Assembly (NCBI GenBank): GCA_019009955.1
Contig: CM032233.1
Location: 123,798,501 to 123,862,500 of the forward strand
DNA length: 64,000 nucleotides
Direction of reading: 5' to 3'
Source of the DNA: Riptortus pedestris
Taxonomy: Eukaryota; Arthropoda; Insecta; Hemiptera; Alydidae
The position numbers were made by a program, and so were the translations under genes. A model generated the notes under the pieces. The model was not told the origin of the DNA. It ran no database searches and saw only the letters and a list, made by a program, of their open reading frames with translations. Below, piece after piece: positions 43,576 to 54,556 of this stretch. Numbering within the stretch: position 1 is the stretch's first letter; each line of letters begins with the position of its first letter.

Positions 43576-43576
<1 letters not shown>

Positions 43577-43581
<5 letters not shown>

Positions 43582-44166
43582 TTGTCTGTTAACGCATTAT
43601 TGGTCTTAATTTTTTTTCCGTAGCAAACTGGATATTTAAACGTTTTATGTCAAAATAAATCGGACCGAAGGGAGGGGGGAGTGGGTAGAGGAGATAAATT
43701 TGGAAAATTATTTGTCTCTTACCGCTCTAGCAGTCGCAATTTTTGTCTTATCGTTACCAAACTTTATATATAATCGTTCTATACAAAAAGAAAGATCATG
43801 TTCTTTCATGGCTAAAATCGGACCAGGGGGAGGAGGGGTTAGAAGAGGAAATTTTGAAAATTCTTAATATCTCCGTTATTATGCGTCGGATCGAAAATAA
43901 AAAAAAACAAATCCTGTTGCAAATTTAATGGGCTATAAATGTTGTTATTAGCGTTTTTTCCCCACTATCTTGATTATTAACCGAGATATTTGCATTTTTT
44001 TAGTTTTCTGCGTTCAGTATACCCCCCTCCCACTGATATCATTTAACAATGAGCTTATATATGATGAGCCACATTATTTGAATCTTAAATAACAAATATT
44101 GTTCTCATTGACGTTTTGCTTTCTGAAATCTGCTTAGTAACGTGGCCCCTGCTTGACAACCTTGTT
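43577..44166 (-). mobile_element. HLE, 3' module missing, partial internal duplication
   Basis: Begins at the slot edge (TTTGTCTGTTAACGC); the same segment recurs at 43711 (TTTGTCTCTTACCGCTCTAG), so about 130 bp around the slot is duplicated. Then come body, linker (TTCAGTATACCCCCCTCCCA) and a decayed 5' end (AAATCTGCTTAG..CCCCTGCTTGAC). Confidence 0.7.
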
Positions 44167-44611
44167 TTTTCTTTATTATTGTTTTGTAGAGTTCTGTGGT
44201 AGGGTTGAAAAGAGCCAAAAATATAAATAAATGGGTTTATTGTCTACAATTATCCGACAGGGGTTAAAGTAAATTTAATATTCCTAGAATGAGACGGAGG
44301 GAGCTGAAGTTGAAGCAACTTAGCCACAAGTTAGCCCCAGCGAATAATTGATGTAAGTCAAACCAGGTGAAGGCCATCAAAATACTTGAATAATTAGGAT
44401 GAGCAAAGAGAGCCGCCAACCCGCCAGCTCATTTACTCTAATTTATTCCTGGTTTTGGTTTAATGACAGCTATACGTTTAAAATTAAATTAAACAAGCGT
44501 AGCAATTTTTGGAATTTGAATTACAGGCTAAAGCTTTGTGAGTACTTAATTATACCTGAAAGAGCTGTTTGAATTTCATGTATTATGGCAATTTTACATG
44601 ACTGTAATATA
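44167..44611. other. No recognisable gene
   Basis: Intergenic DNA preceding a DNA transposon. Confidence 0.45.
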
Positions 44612-45054
44612 CAGGGTGGTCCACGGGAAACGGACGGTTTTGAATCGCACAGCACTTGGCTGCTGGTGGAGGGGAAAGGCGCCGTCAAGGTCACTCGACT
44701 CCCCACCGCCTGCCATTCAGTCGCCATTATGCCGCTGTGGACCAAAAATCATCTCTCATGTCTACAAAGAAAAGCCACGCACTCTGGAAGCACTGAAGAC
44801 GGCAATACGAACCATATCGCTCTAATCAATGACGAGCTATAAAGAAGAGTGGACGTCAATTTTCAAGAAAGACTTAAAATGTGTGTTCGTGAAAATGGGC
44901 GCCATTTAAGTGATGTTATTTTTAAAAAATAAAGTAATGTATTTTTTAAAAATGACATAAATTCAGCTTTATTTTTATGTAAATAAAATGTGTCTGTTTT
45001 CAAAACTAACAGGATAATTACTATTTTAAAACCGTCCATTTCCCGTGGACCACC

Positions 45055-45057
<3 letters not shown>
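44612..45057 (+). pseudogene. Internally deleted Tc/mariner-superfamily element with transposase C-terminus
   Basis: 446 bp with inverted ends CAGGGTGGTCCACGGGAAA and TTTCCCGTGGACCACCCTG, extending to about 30 bp, flanked by TA (44610-44611 and 45058-45059). The plus strand keeps the transposase C-terminus in two frames: HVYKEKPRTLEALKTAIRTI (about 44755-44815), then RRVDVNFQERLKMCVRENG and RHLSDVIFKK (about 44842-44927) before TAA. This is the familiar C-terminus of a DDE transposase found in many arthropod elements. The catalytic core is deleted and one frameshift is present, so it could only move in trans. Confidence 0.75.
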
Positions 45058-45107
<50 letters not shown>

Positions 45108-45127
45108 CATACACACATACATACACA
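45058..45127. repeat. (TA)n and (CATA)n microsatellite
   Basis: TA repeat then ACACATACATACACACATAC. Probably the simple tail of the adjacent R-B copy. Confidence 0.85.
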
Positions 45128-45245
45128 CATACATACTTTTATTTATTTCCTTCTTGAAGTAACCCTACAGGAAGAGAGTTTATTAGCCACACGTCCCGTA
45201 CTAAAATTTGTACATAACCTGTGCTTGATACATAACATTTTTTTA
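45128..45245 (-). repeat. Dispersed repeat R-B
   Basis: Minus strand has GGGACGTGTGGCTAATAAAC, CTCTTCCTGTAGGGTTAC and a weaker stem-loop, then GAAATAAATAAAAG and a TATG tail. Best preserved tail among the four copies. Confidence 0.6.
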
Positions 45246-45388
45246 ACTATGAATAAAATATTTGTAAATAAAATTATTTACAAGAGAAAGAAAAAGATAA
45301 GAAAAATAATAACAAATTTAGGTTTCAATTATGAATGAATAACTAATTTAACTGATATCTCTTGAATATGCTGGATGGTAGAGGAACC

Positions 45389-45545
45389 AATTGATAAGAA
45401 TCAATAAGAAGGCCAAGTCCAAGGCCAGGCTACGCAGTTTTAATCAGCAGGCACTGAGGATGGAGCGTTGACTCCGAAAGTGCACTCTGCATAATATTAA
45501 AAAACAGTAGAGGACTTGGCCTTCTTATTGATCCTTATTAATTTA
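45389..45545. repeat. Inverted-repeat unit, possible small MITE
   Basis: Arms AATCAATAAGAAGGCCAAGT (left) and ACTTGGCCTTCTTATTGAT (right), about 27 bp with few mismatches, enclosing about 95 bp. The interior holds a two-stem hairpin: GCACTGAGGAT, GGAG..CTCC, GAAAGTGC (45451-45484). No coding potential. Confidence 0.6.
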
Positions 45546-45693
45546 AGTTTTAAATAGTTCAGGTTGTAATATATTTCTTCTACAGCATATTTTTTTAAAT
45601 TATTTATTGTGTTTATAAAATAAAAGTGTTTCCTCAACAGATCAATTATCTTGTCAGTATTTTAATTCGGTTTTAAAGTCTTCTCCTTGGTCC

Positions 45694-45699
<6 letters not shown>

Positions 45700-45758
<59 letters not shown>
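45700..45758. repeat. (TA)n microsatellite
   Basis: TA repeat directly before a mariner-type element, probably its insertion target. Confidence 0.9.
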
Positions 45759-45761
<3 letters not shown>

Positions 45762-45764
<3 letters not shown>

Positions 45765-46372
45765 TCAACCGCAAAAAAAACCGGACACTTAGATTTAGTC
45801 TTATAATTTTGTTAAATACTTAATATATATGTATATTAATCTTTTTAATTAAAATAATTGGTTAATCTATAGGTTATTTAAACAAAATCTGCCAAAAGTG
45901 AATAATTTTTATTGATTATTTACAAAAAAATACAAAATAAAAAAAAAGAAAAAGATAAATTAACACATTTAAATAAAAATTATTCTTCATTTTTATTACA
46001 GTGAATGGTAGACTTCGCTACCCCAAGCGTTTCGGCAATGTAACGTAAGCTCCGGCCTTCCATCTAAGTTTGAAAGACCCATTATTCTGGACCGAAATAA
46101 AAATAAAACATTAATTAAAGAAAATGCTTGGTTAATAATTAAAGATGTTTAAATGTGCGAAAAACTACTTACAGTTTAGAATAGATCAACTTCACGACAA
46201 ATAAATCTAATCTGAGTTTTATCTAATTGTTTACTAATCCTGAAGGGATTAGCTCAATGGACTTAGACTCTAAATTCTCTGTAATAACTAGAATACCCAC
46301 ATAAAGAAAATTGCTGAAAATTAGCTTTTAATACGACAAAAATGAAGTGTCCGTTTTTTTTACGGTTGAGTG
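45762..46372 (-). pseudogene. Decayed Tc1/mariner element with transposase HTH remnant
   Basis: 611 bp between inverted ends CACTCAACCGCAAAAAAAA and its right-end counterpart TTTTTTTTACGGTTGAGTG, with CGGACACTT completing each end, inserted in TA repeats. On the minus strand 45980-46063 encodes SLRYIAETLGVAKSTIHC followed by NKNEE and a stop. This is a helix-turn-helix of the Tc1/mariner transposase N-terminus, which binds the inverted repeats. The rest of the transposase is missing. A second copy starts at 63581. Confidence 0.75.
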
Positions 46373-46384
46373 TATATATATATA

Positions 46385-46530
46385 TTTAAAGAGGTTTCCT
46401 CTTTAGGGAAACCTGCTAATATGTGTGTGAATATAAATATAGTTTTTTTACTCATCTCATTCTCGTCATTTCCATGACTCGTTTCATCCTTGGTCAATGG
46501 ACATTTGAAGAGAATTGTGAAACGGAGTGT
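46385..46530 (+). mobile_element. HLE-related 3' end, diverged
   Basis: GAGGTTTCCTCTTTAGGGAAACCTGCTAA (46391-46419) resembles the HLE 3' palindrome and end. 46452-46530 resembles the 3' module (CATTCTCGTCATTTCC, GGTCAATGGACATTTGAAGA) in an order that implies two pieces. Confidence 0.45.
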
Positions 46531-46579
46531 ATCGAACTATATTTGTTTTAACATTATTTATAGATTATGGTGTAAATCA

Positions 46580-46845
46580 GTTTTGACCATATGTTTCGAA
46601 ATTTGAAATGAAAACATTTATTTAGACTTCATGTGGTGCGTACATCAGATTTGTTTCGGGAACTCAAGTGAGACTGCTAATTACAAGATTTTCGCTTAAT
46701 GCAGCTGTGTCACTAATCATCTGCCTATCTTAAATTTCAAGTTGTGATTACATAGAAATAAATAAAGTAAAGAATTTGAGATGAGATCATCAGCGTGTCA
46801 TTCCAAGTTGTGGGAATATACAGCGCCTGCGTGATCGACTTTTTT
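46580..46845 (-). mobile_element. HLE distal part, degenerate
   Basis: GGGAACTCAAGTGAGACTGC, GAGATGAGATCATCAGCGTG and GCGCCTGCGTGATCGACTTT mark the 5'-proximal part of the long form on the minus strand. Confidence 0.5.
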
Positions 46846-47450
46846 TATTTTGAATAATGAATAATAATGTACATCTACATTATACAGTTATTGATTTCGA
46901 CGTCAAATTAAAACAATAATTGCAAGTTATAAGCATTCAAATATAATCGGCAATTAGTATTCATGAAAGCCGTTTAATGTAGATTTATATTGGTGATATT
47001 TATTTGGGAAATTATTTGAGACTGAATACCTTATATTGTTTATATATGGCATATATTATTGCTTCAGATAAACTATACGAATCATTTATGCGCATATGAA
47101 TAAATTTTATTTGAAACGGGATATAGAAATATTTTAATTCTGAAATGAGAGCAAATATTCGATAGACCCAAATCGCAATTCTGGTTAAAGAACATACTAA
47201 TTGGTGTCGCTACATTTTTAGTATTTCTTTGGACTTTTTATTGCAGGAAATATTTGGGCAATGGTTGTGCTCCTACTGTAGACCATCCGATGAAAAATGT
47301 AATATAGCTGGAATATTGGATGGTGACGCTTCTTTCCTCAAATAAGGAAAAATGAAAATTAATTAGTTCGTTTTTTTGAATTAAATAACTGGGAATAAAA
47401 TATAAATATACGTGTTGGCGTTTATGTAAATAATGATTATGGTACCATGT
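46846..47450. other. AT-rich, no recognisable feature
   Basis: About 0.6 kb preceding the minisatellite. No open frame or family match. Confidence 0.5.
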
Positions 47451-47467
47451 GTCTATCTGTCATTTAT

Positions 47468-50400
47468 ACTTGATATGTGGTGACCTGATGCTTGTTGAAG
47501 CCAGTCTGTCAACATAGTACTACGATCAACTAATACTTGATGAAGCCAGTCTGTCATCATAGTACTGCGGTGAACTTTTACTTGATGAAGCCAGTCTGTC
47601 ATCATAGTACTGCGGTGACCTGATACCAAATGAAGCCAGTCAGTCAAAATAGTCAGGTGGTGACCTGATACTTAATGAAGCCAGTCTATCAACATAGTAC
47701 TGCGGTGAACGTTTACTTGATGAAGCCAGTCTATCATCATAGTACTGCGGTGACCTGATACCAATTGAAGCCAGTCAGTCAAAATAGTCAGGTGGTGACC
47801 TGGTACATGATGAAGCCAGTCTGTCATCATAGTACTGCGGTGAACTTTTACTTGATGAAGCCAGTCTGTCAACATAGTACTGCGGTGACCTGATACCAAA
47901 TGAAGCCAGTCTGTCAAAATAGTCAGGTGGTGACCTGATACTTGATGAAGCCAGTCTGTCAACATAGTACTGCGGTGACCTGATACCAAATGAAGCCAGT
48001 CTGTCAAAATAGTCAGGTGGTGACCTGATACTTGATGAAGCCAGTCTATCATCATAGTACTGCGGTGACCTGATACTAAATGAAGCCAGTCTGTCATCAT
48101 AGTATTGCGGTGACCTGATAATTGATGAAGCCAGTCTATCATCATAGTATTGCGGTGACCTGATACTAAATGAAGCCAGTCTATCATCATAGTACGGTGG
48201 TGACTGATACTTGATGAAGCCAATCTGTCATCATAGTACGCTGGTGACCTGACACTTGATGAAGCCAGTCTGTCATCATAGTACGTTGGTGGCCTGATAC
48301 TTGATGAAGCCAGCCTGTCATCATAGTACGTTGGTGGCCTGATACTTGATGAAGCCAGTCTGTCATCATAGTACGGTGGTGACCTGATACTTGATGAAGC
48401 CAGTCTATCATCATAGTACCACGGTGAGCTGATACTAAATGAAGCCAGTCTGTCAAAATAGTCAGGTGGTGACTGATACTTGATGAAGCCAGTCTATCAT
48501 CATAATACTGCGGTGACCTGATACTAAATGAAGCCAGTCTGTCAAAATAGTCAGGTGGTGACTTATACTTGATGAAGCCAGTCTGTCATCATAGTACGTT
48601 GGTGACCTGATACTTGATGAAGCCAGTTTGTCATCATAGTACGCTGGTGACCTGACACTTGATGAAGCCAGTCTATCATCATAGTACCACGGTGACCTGA
48701 TACTTGATGAAGCCAGTCTATCATCATAGTACCACGGTGACCTGATACTAAATGAAGCCAGCCTGTCATCATAGTACCACGGTGACCTGATACTTGATGA
48801 AGCCAGTCTATCATCATAGTACCGCGGTGACCTGATACTAAATGAAGCCAGCCTTTCATCATAGTACCACGGTGACCTGATACTTGATGAAGCCAGTCTA
48901 TCATCATAGTACGGTGGTGACTGATACTTGATGAAGCCAGTCTGTCATCATAGTACGGTGGTGACTGATATTTGATGAAGCCAGTCTATCATCATAGTAC
49001 CGCGGTGACCTGATACTTGATGAAGCCAGTCTATCATCATAGTACCACGGTGACCTGATACTTGATGAAGCCAGTCTATCATCATAGTACCGCGGTGACC
49101 TGATACTTGATGAAGCCAGTTTGTCATCATAGTACGCTGGTGACCTGACACTTGATGAAGCCAGTCTATCATCATAGTACCGCGGTGACCTGATACTAAA
49201 TGAAGCCAGCCTGTCATCATAGTACGGTGGTGACTGATACTTGATGAAGCCAGTCTATCATCATAGTACCGCGGTGACCTGATACTTGATGAAGCCAGTC
49301 TGTCATCATAGTACGGTGGTGACTGATACTTGATGAAGCCAGTCTATCATCATAGTACCGCGGTGACCTGATACTTGATGAAGCCAGTCTATCATCATAG
49401 TACCACGGTGACCTGATACTTGATGAAGCCAGTCTATCATCATAGTACCGCGGTGACCTGATACTAAATGAAGCCAGCCTTTCATCATAGTACCACGGTG
49501 ACCTGATACTTGATGAAGCCAGTCTATCATCATAGTACGGTGGTGACCTGATACTAAATGAAGCCAGCCTGTCATCATAGTACCACGGTGACCTGATACT
49601 TGATGAAGCCAGCCTTTCATCATAGTACCACGGTGACCTGATACTTGATGAAGCCAGTCTATCATCATAGTACCGCGGTGACCTGATACTAAATGAAGCC
49701 AGCCTGTCATCATAGTACCACGGTGACTGATACTTGATGAAGCCAGTCTATCATCATAGTACCGCGGTGACCTGATACTAAATGAAGCCAGCCTGTCATC
49801 ATAGTGCTGTGGTGACCTGATACTTGATAAAGCCAGTCTAACATCATAGTACGGTGGTGACTAATACTTGATGAAGTCAGTCTGTCATCATAGTACGGTG
49901 GTGACTGATACTTGATGAAGCCAGTCTATCATCATAGTACCGCGGTGACCTGATACTAAATGAAGCCAGCCTGTCATCATAGTACCACGGTGACCTGATA
50001 CTTGATGAAGCCAGTCTATCATCATAGTACGGTGGTGACTGATACTTGATGAAGCCAGTCTCTCATCATAGTACGGTGGTGACTGATACTTGATGAAGCC
50101 AGTCTCTCATCATAGTACGGTGGTGACTGATACTTGATGAAGCCAGTCTATCATCATAGTACCGCGGTGACCTGATACTTGATGAAGCCAGTCTATCATC
50201 ATAGTACCACGGTGACCTGATACTTGATGAAGCCAGTCTGTCATCATAGTACGGTGGTGACTGATACTTGATGAAGCCAGCCTGTCACCATATTACTGTG
50301 GTGACCTGATACTTGATGAAGCCAGTCTGTCAAAATAGTCAGGTGGTGACTGATACTTGATAAAGCCAGTCTGTCATCATAGTACCGCGGTGACCTGATA

Positions 50401-50585
50401 CTAAATGAAGCCAGTCTGTCAAAATAGTCAGGTGGTGACTGATACTTGATGAAGCCAGTCTATCATCATAGTACCACGGTGACCTGATACTAAATGAAGC
50501 CAGTCTGTCAAAATAGTCAGGTGGTGACCTGATACTTGATGAAGCCATATGTCATTAAGGTACGGTGGTGACCTGATGCTTGATA
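47468..50585. repeat. Minisatellite, 45-bp unit, about 69 copies
   Basis: Tandem array with unit ACCTGATACTTGATGAAGCC + AGTCTATCATCATAGTACCG + CGGTG. Main variants: CTATCATCATAGTACCGCGG, CTGTCATCATAGTACGGTGG, CTGTCAAAATAGTCAGGTGG, and TACTAAATGAAG for TACTTGATGAAG. Because 45 is a multiple of three, minus-strand frames stay open for up to 183 codons with a 15-residue period (MMIDWLHQVSGHRGT). A second minus frame is also open (RSPWYYDDRLASSSI). All three plus frames contain stops in every unit. Frames break wherever a 44-bp unit (GTGACTGATA) occurs. I treat it as a minisatellite, not a gene. Confidence 0.9.
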
Positions 50586-50689
50586 CCTGAGCTGTCTTGG
50601 CAGGAGCAAAACAGTGATGCCAGCTATTCTATGTAATAAGAACAAGAATTCGGGTACACTAAGTAGCATGGAGGGTGTACTGAAAGCTG

Positions 50690-50835
50690 GACATTAAAAA
50701 ATGCGCATATCCCGGTTTATATTTGAGATAGAGAAAAAGTGTTATAACAACAATTATAGCTCATTACATTTGCAATAAGATTGGGTCTATACAATTTTTC
50801 GATCCGACTCATAATATTACGAATTTTTAAAATTT
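50690..50835 (+). mobile_element. HLE body fragment
   Basis: ATGCGCATATCCCGGTTTAT, TTGAGATAGAG, TTGCAATAAGATTGGGTCTA, TTTTTCGATCCGACTCATAA: proximal body only, both ends lost. Confidence 0.6.
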
Positions 50836-51542
50836 CCTTTTTTAATTAAAAAGTAAATAAATTCATTTGAAAATAATATTTTGAATAATTTTGTCCAAAC
50901 CTATTCCAGGTTACACCGAACCACTGCTTTCGGTTCTTAAATGTTAAAGGTAAATGCGGGAGGGGATGGGTCTTAGTTAGGGGGTTGAAGGTGTGGTAGG
51001 TAAGTAGATAATTATAAGGGTGGAATGAGGATTGGTTTTGGGGGTTCGCCGATTCAATATCGACCGACGGCGGAGGGGAAAGTAAGGGAAAAATGTATTA
51101 ATCTCCAGCCTTTAAGTAGGCTCATCCATTTTTCTCGGGGGCATTATCTGTTTCACAGTCAGCTCCTCCCGTTTATTTGGATTTACGGTTGGAATTAAGC
51201 CCTCGGAGGGTGGATCGCCTATTTGCGCCACGGGGACATGAGCTCTCCCTTCCCTCAGCCATTACCTCAAACTACGACTCATTAACGCCTTTACATATCG
51301 ATTACTTTCAATTTCACCCCCTTTCACTTATCCCAAAGTCGGCGCTATTATCCTCACTTCATTACAATCACTCCCGCATATATCTTCCACTAACCTCCCA
51401 GGTTCAGGAGAACATTTTTAAACAGCTTCAGTGTAAGGGAATACTGGAGTTGAGGGTGAACGATTTTTATTAAATGTATATCAATCCTATCAAAGAGATG
51501 ATGTATGTGTGTGTCTGCGTACTCGCGCGCGTGTATATATAT
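50836..51542. other. More GC-balanced stretch, no confirmed gene
   Basis: 51160-51470 holds a 98-codon plus-strand frame without ATG start, preceded by TTTCACAG|TCAG, which resembles a splice acceptor. The sequence shows no recognisable domain. It may be a diverged exon or chance. Confidence 0.35.
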
Positions 51543-51725
51543 ATCTAGGTAGGATAGGCTAGATAGGAAATTTTTCGAAAATCGCGTCATGAGTACGACC
51601 TCAATAGCTGATTTCCCTTAAGGAAAAAGGCTGAAATCAGAACTGGAATAGGGGGTGGTTAGAGGGAGGGGAATTTGAAGATTCAAATTATTATTTTTAT
51701 TGTGAGTTAGATCGAAAATGATGAT
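51543..51725. mobile_element. Two HLE fragments, tail to tail
   Basis: 51543-51627 is a plus-strand HLE 3' end (AAATCGCGTCATGAGTACGA, TGATTTCCCTTAAGGAAAAA). 51628-51725 is a minus-strand body piece (GGCTGAAATCAGAACTGGAA, TGAGTTAGATCGAAAATG). Confidence 0.55.
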
Positions 51726-51934
51726 CTCATCAAAGCACATATTTTCTATTTATGTGTAAACAACCCTGGAGTAGAAGAGGGCGGGGGGGTACTCAAGGCA
51801 CGATACTATATTGAGGTTTTATTTACGAAATATTCTATTTATGGGCTTAGAAAGTATGATAGAGGAGGACGCAGGATATTGGTTAGTATGTAGGCATAGC
51901 AGTGCCTATTTTAGATAATAAAACTATGAATTAT

Positions 51935-52018
51935 TTTCCCACTTCCCTTAAGGGAAATCAGCTATTGAGGTCGCTCATGACTCGACCCAGGAGACGAAAA
52001 TGAGTCCCGTTCAAAACA

Positions 52019-52065
<47 letters not shown>

Positions 52066-52514
52066 TGTTAACGCGCTAGCGGTCGCAATTTTTGTTTGAT
52101 CGTTACCAATCTTGATATTTAATCATTTTATGTAAACAGGAAGATCATAGCTGAAATCCAACCAGTGGGAGGGGGGGTTTATATGGGGGAATTTCGAAAA
52201 ATTTGATATTCATTTGGAAAAAGTGTATAAAGCAAATCCTTTTCTAAATTAAATGTTTTATAAATGTTGTTATTGTACGTTTTTCCCCTATCTAGATTAT
52301 TAACCGAGATATTTGCAGTTTTTAGTTTTCGGCCTTCAATAAACCCCCACTTCTACTCGTTTCATATTTACAATAATCGGTTATATTATGTATCATTTTA
52401 TTTGAACCCTAAATACCGAATATTGTTCTTATTGACTACTTACGTTTTGAGATAAATACGTGGCACACATGGGAAATCTGCTTATTTTACGCAGCCTCTG
52501 CGTGGCAGACTTTC
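51935..52514 (-). mobile_element. HLE, complete but short linker
   Basis: 3' end CACTTCCCTTAAGGGAAATC, deleted 3' module, (TA)n at 52019-52061, slot GCGCTAGCGG, body, linker (AACCCCCACTTCTACTCG) and 5' end GCAGCCTCTGCGTGGCAGAC. Confidence 0.75.
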
Positions 52515-53244
52515 GTTCACACCTCATAGATTCAAATAAATTTATACATGAAAGCCAATATTATATTATTTTACATGTCTTAATATCACTTTAACTGTCA
52601 ATATGTATTATTAATTATAATTACCATAAAGTAATTCGGCGATGTATGTAATAATGTAAAAAGGTTTTGTTTTTTTTGCTTTTTTTGGGAAACTAAGTCT
52701 AGTGAAAAGGTTACTGTAAAGTTATATGTAGGCTTGATATTACGTATACATCAATTTTTTATTCATTCATTTAGATACTAATAATTATGTTGGCCATCAC
52801 TTTAATTAACACATCACGTGAAGGGGTGAAGAAAGAGAGGGGATGAATCGACCTGTGAGCCTATAAAGCCTGTCACTTTATTACAAATATTGCATCCAAC
52901 CAAAGTTTGTTTTTTTTTCAGTTGATACTAATGGAAAATGTACATTATATATTAATAAAATTGGTTTTATTCCTCTTGGCTCATTTCATGTACGTATGCT
53001 AAATCTCTCTATTCTCATTTGATAATTGCGTTGAATATGTCTTTACCATTTCCAATTTACTAAGCAATATTTCAGTTAAGGACTCCGAGTTATTACAGAT
53101 TTAAATTTACTATTAAACACATAATATATTCCATTGGCTCTAAAAGTATACGCTTAAGTTGGACGATTTACAAAACATTCGTCCTTTATTTGAATTTTGT
53201 ATAGCATAAATACTCTGACAGCCAAATATCATTATTTCTAAAGA
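52515..53244. other. AT-rich, no recognisable feature
   Basis: No gene or family match seen in about 0.7 kb. Confidence 0.5.
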
Positions 53245-53644
53245 AAGGTCTTTCACGCAGGGGCTGCTTAAACTAAGCAGATTTCCTGCGTGAAGTAAAA
53301 CAATAGATAAATCTACATACCGGTAACACAACACCACCGTGAATATTAAGTGAAAAATACAAACGATAATAAAAAACCTTCCCGAAGGACAGTCCTACCA
53401 ACTTCTTACCGGAAAGAATATACCCGTAATTATCTATAAGATTGAGTCTATACATTTTTGCGATCCGATGTATAGTAACGGAAATATCTCGAATTTCCAA
53501 AATTCTTCTCCTCTAAACCCTCCCCCCCTTTCCCTTGTCCGATTTCAGTCGTTAACGAACTTGATCTTTCTTTTTACATAAAACGACTAAATATCGAGTT
53601 TGGTAACGATTAAACAATAATTGCGACCGCTAGAGTGGTAACAG

Positions 53645-53713
<69 letters not shown>

Positions 53714-53837
53714 GTTTTGAACGGACCTCATTTTCGTCATCTCCTAGGTAGGATCGATGGACATTTGAAGACATTTTTCGAAAATCGCCTCATGAGCACG
53801 ACCTCAATAGCTGATTTCCCTTAAGGGAAATCTGCTG
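53245..53837 (+). mobile_element. HLE, complete
   Basis: GGTCTTTCACGCAGGGGCTG start, 5' subterminal segment with ACAACACCACCG, body with a deletion, slot, (TA)n at 53648-53710, 3' module, intact palindrome, TCTGCTGATG. Confidence 0.8.
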
Positions 53838-53839
53838 AT

Positions 53840-54110
53840 GTGTGAAATGAGGAATAATAATAAATAAAAGTAAATAATACTTCTTTAAAAACATGGAATA
53901 TGGGAACCCCAACCCGGCATGAAAAAGAAGATCTTTTACCTGAATGGACACAAGGCGACATGAATAGGGACAGCTAATCCATACAGACATGTAAACAACT
54001 ACATCACGAAACAAACTTCCCCAAAATGAAGAGAACAAGTAATAGCTGAATAAAGGCCTACATTAGTACAGGACATTTCAGGGGACTACCCAGTACAACT
54101 AACGACAGTT
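53840..54110 (+). repeat. Dispersed repeat R-E, shorter copy
   Basis: GAGGAATAATAATAAATAAA, ATAGGGACAGCTAATCC and GGGGACTACCCAGTACAACT align with 14534-14820. It begins directly at an HLE 3' end and ends near 54110. Confidence 0.55.
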
Positions 54111-54149
54111 TTGAGGTACCATCCCACCGAAAGCACAGTCTTGACTCAA

Positions 54150-54556
54150 AAATGTTTATTTGGTCTATACCACCCTTGATATTTTATTTTTTCATTCATC
54201 ACTAAAGATCATATTAATGAATGGCTGAATCCGGATGAGGGGTAGTTGGGAGTTGCACGGGGTGATTCGAAATTTCATAATATTTCTAGTATTGTTAGTC
54301 GTATCGAAAAATGTATAGGACAAATCTTAGAATATTAATGTCCTACAATTGTTGTCGTGTACATTTTTTCGTATCTCATGTATTAAGCGAGTTATTTGTA
54401 CATTCTCGTTTTAAGCGCTCAGTCAACCCCCATGTCTACCCATCGGATTTTTACTGAGAAATAGAAAATATATAGTGAGAAGAGAGTAATAGTGTGTTAC
54501 ACCCGCGCGTGGGAAATCTGTCTAGTTTACGCAGCCACTGCGTGACGGAGTTTTAT
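54150..54556 (-). mobile_element. HLE distal half with 5' terminus
   Basis: TTTATTTGGTCTATACCACC, GGCTGAATCCGGATGAGG, TTAGTCGTATCGAAAAATG, CTACCCATCGGATTTTTACT, then GTTTACGCAGCCACTGCGTG ending ACGGAGTTTT. Confidence 0.65.

Noticed and set aside
47468..50585. CRISPR array
   Set aside because: Units are contiguous with no unique spacers and the genome is eukaryotic. It is a minisatellite.
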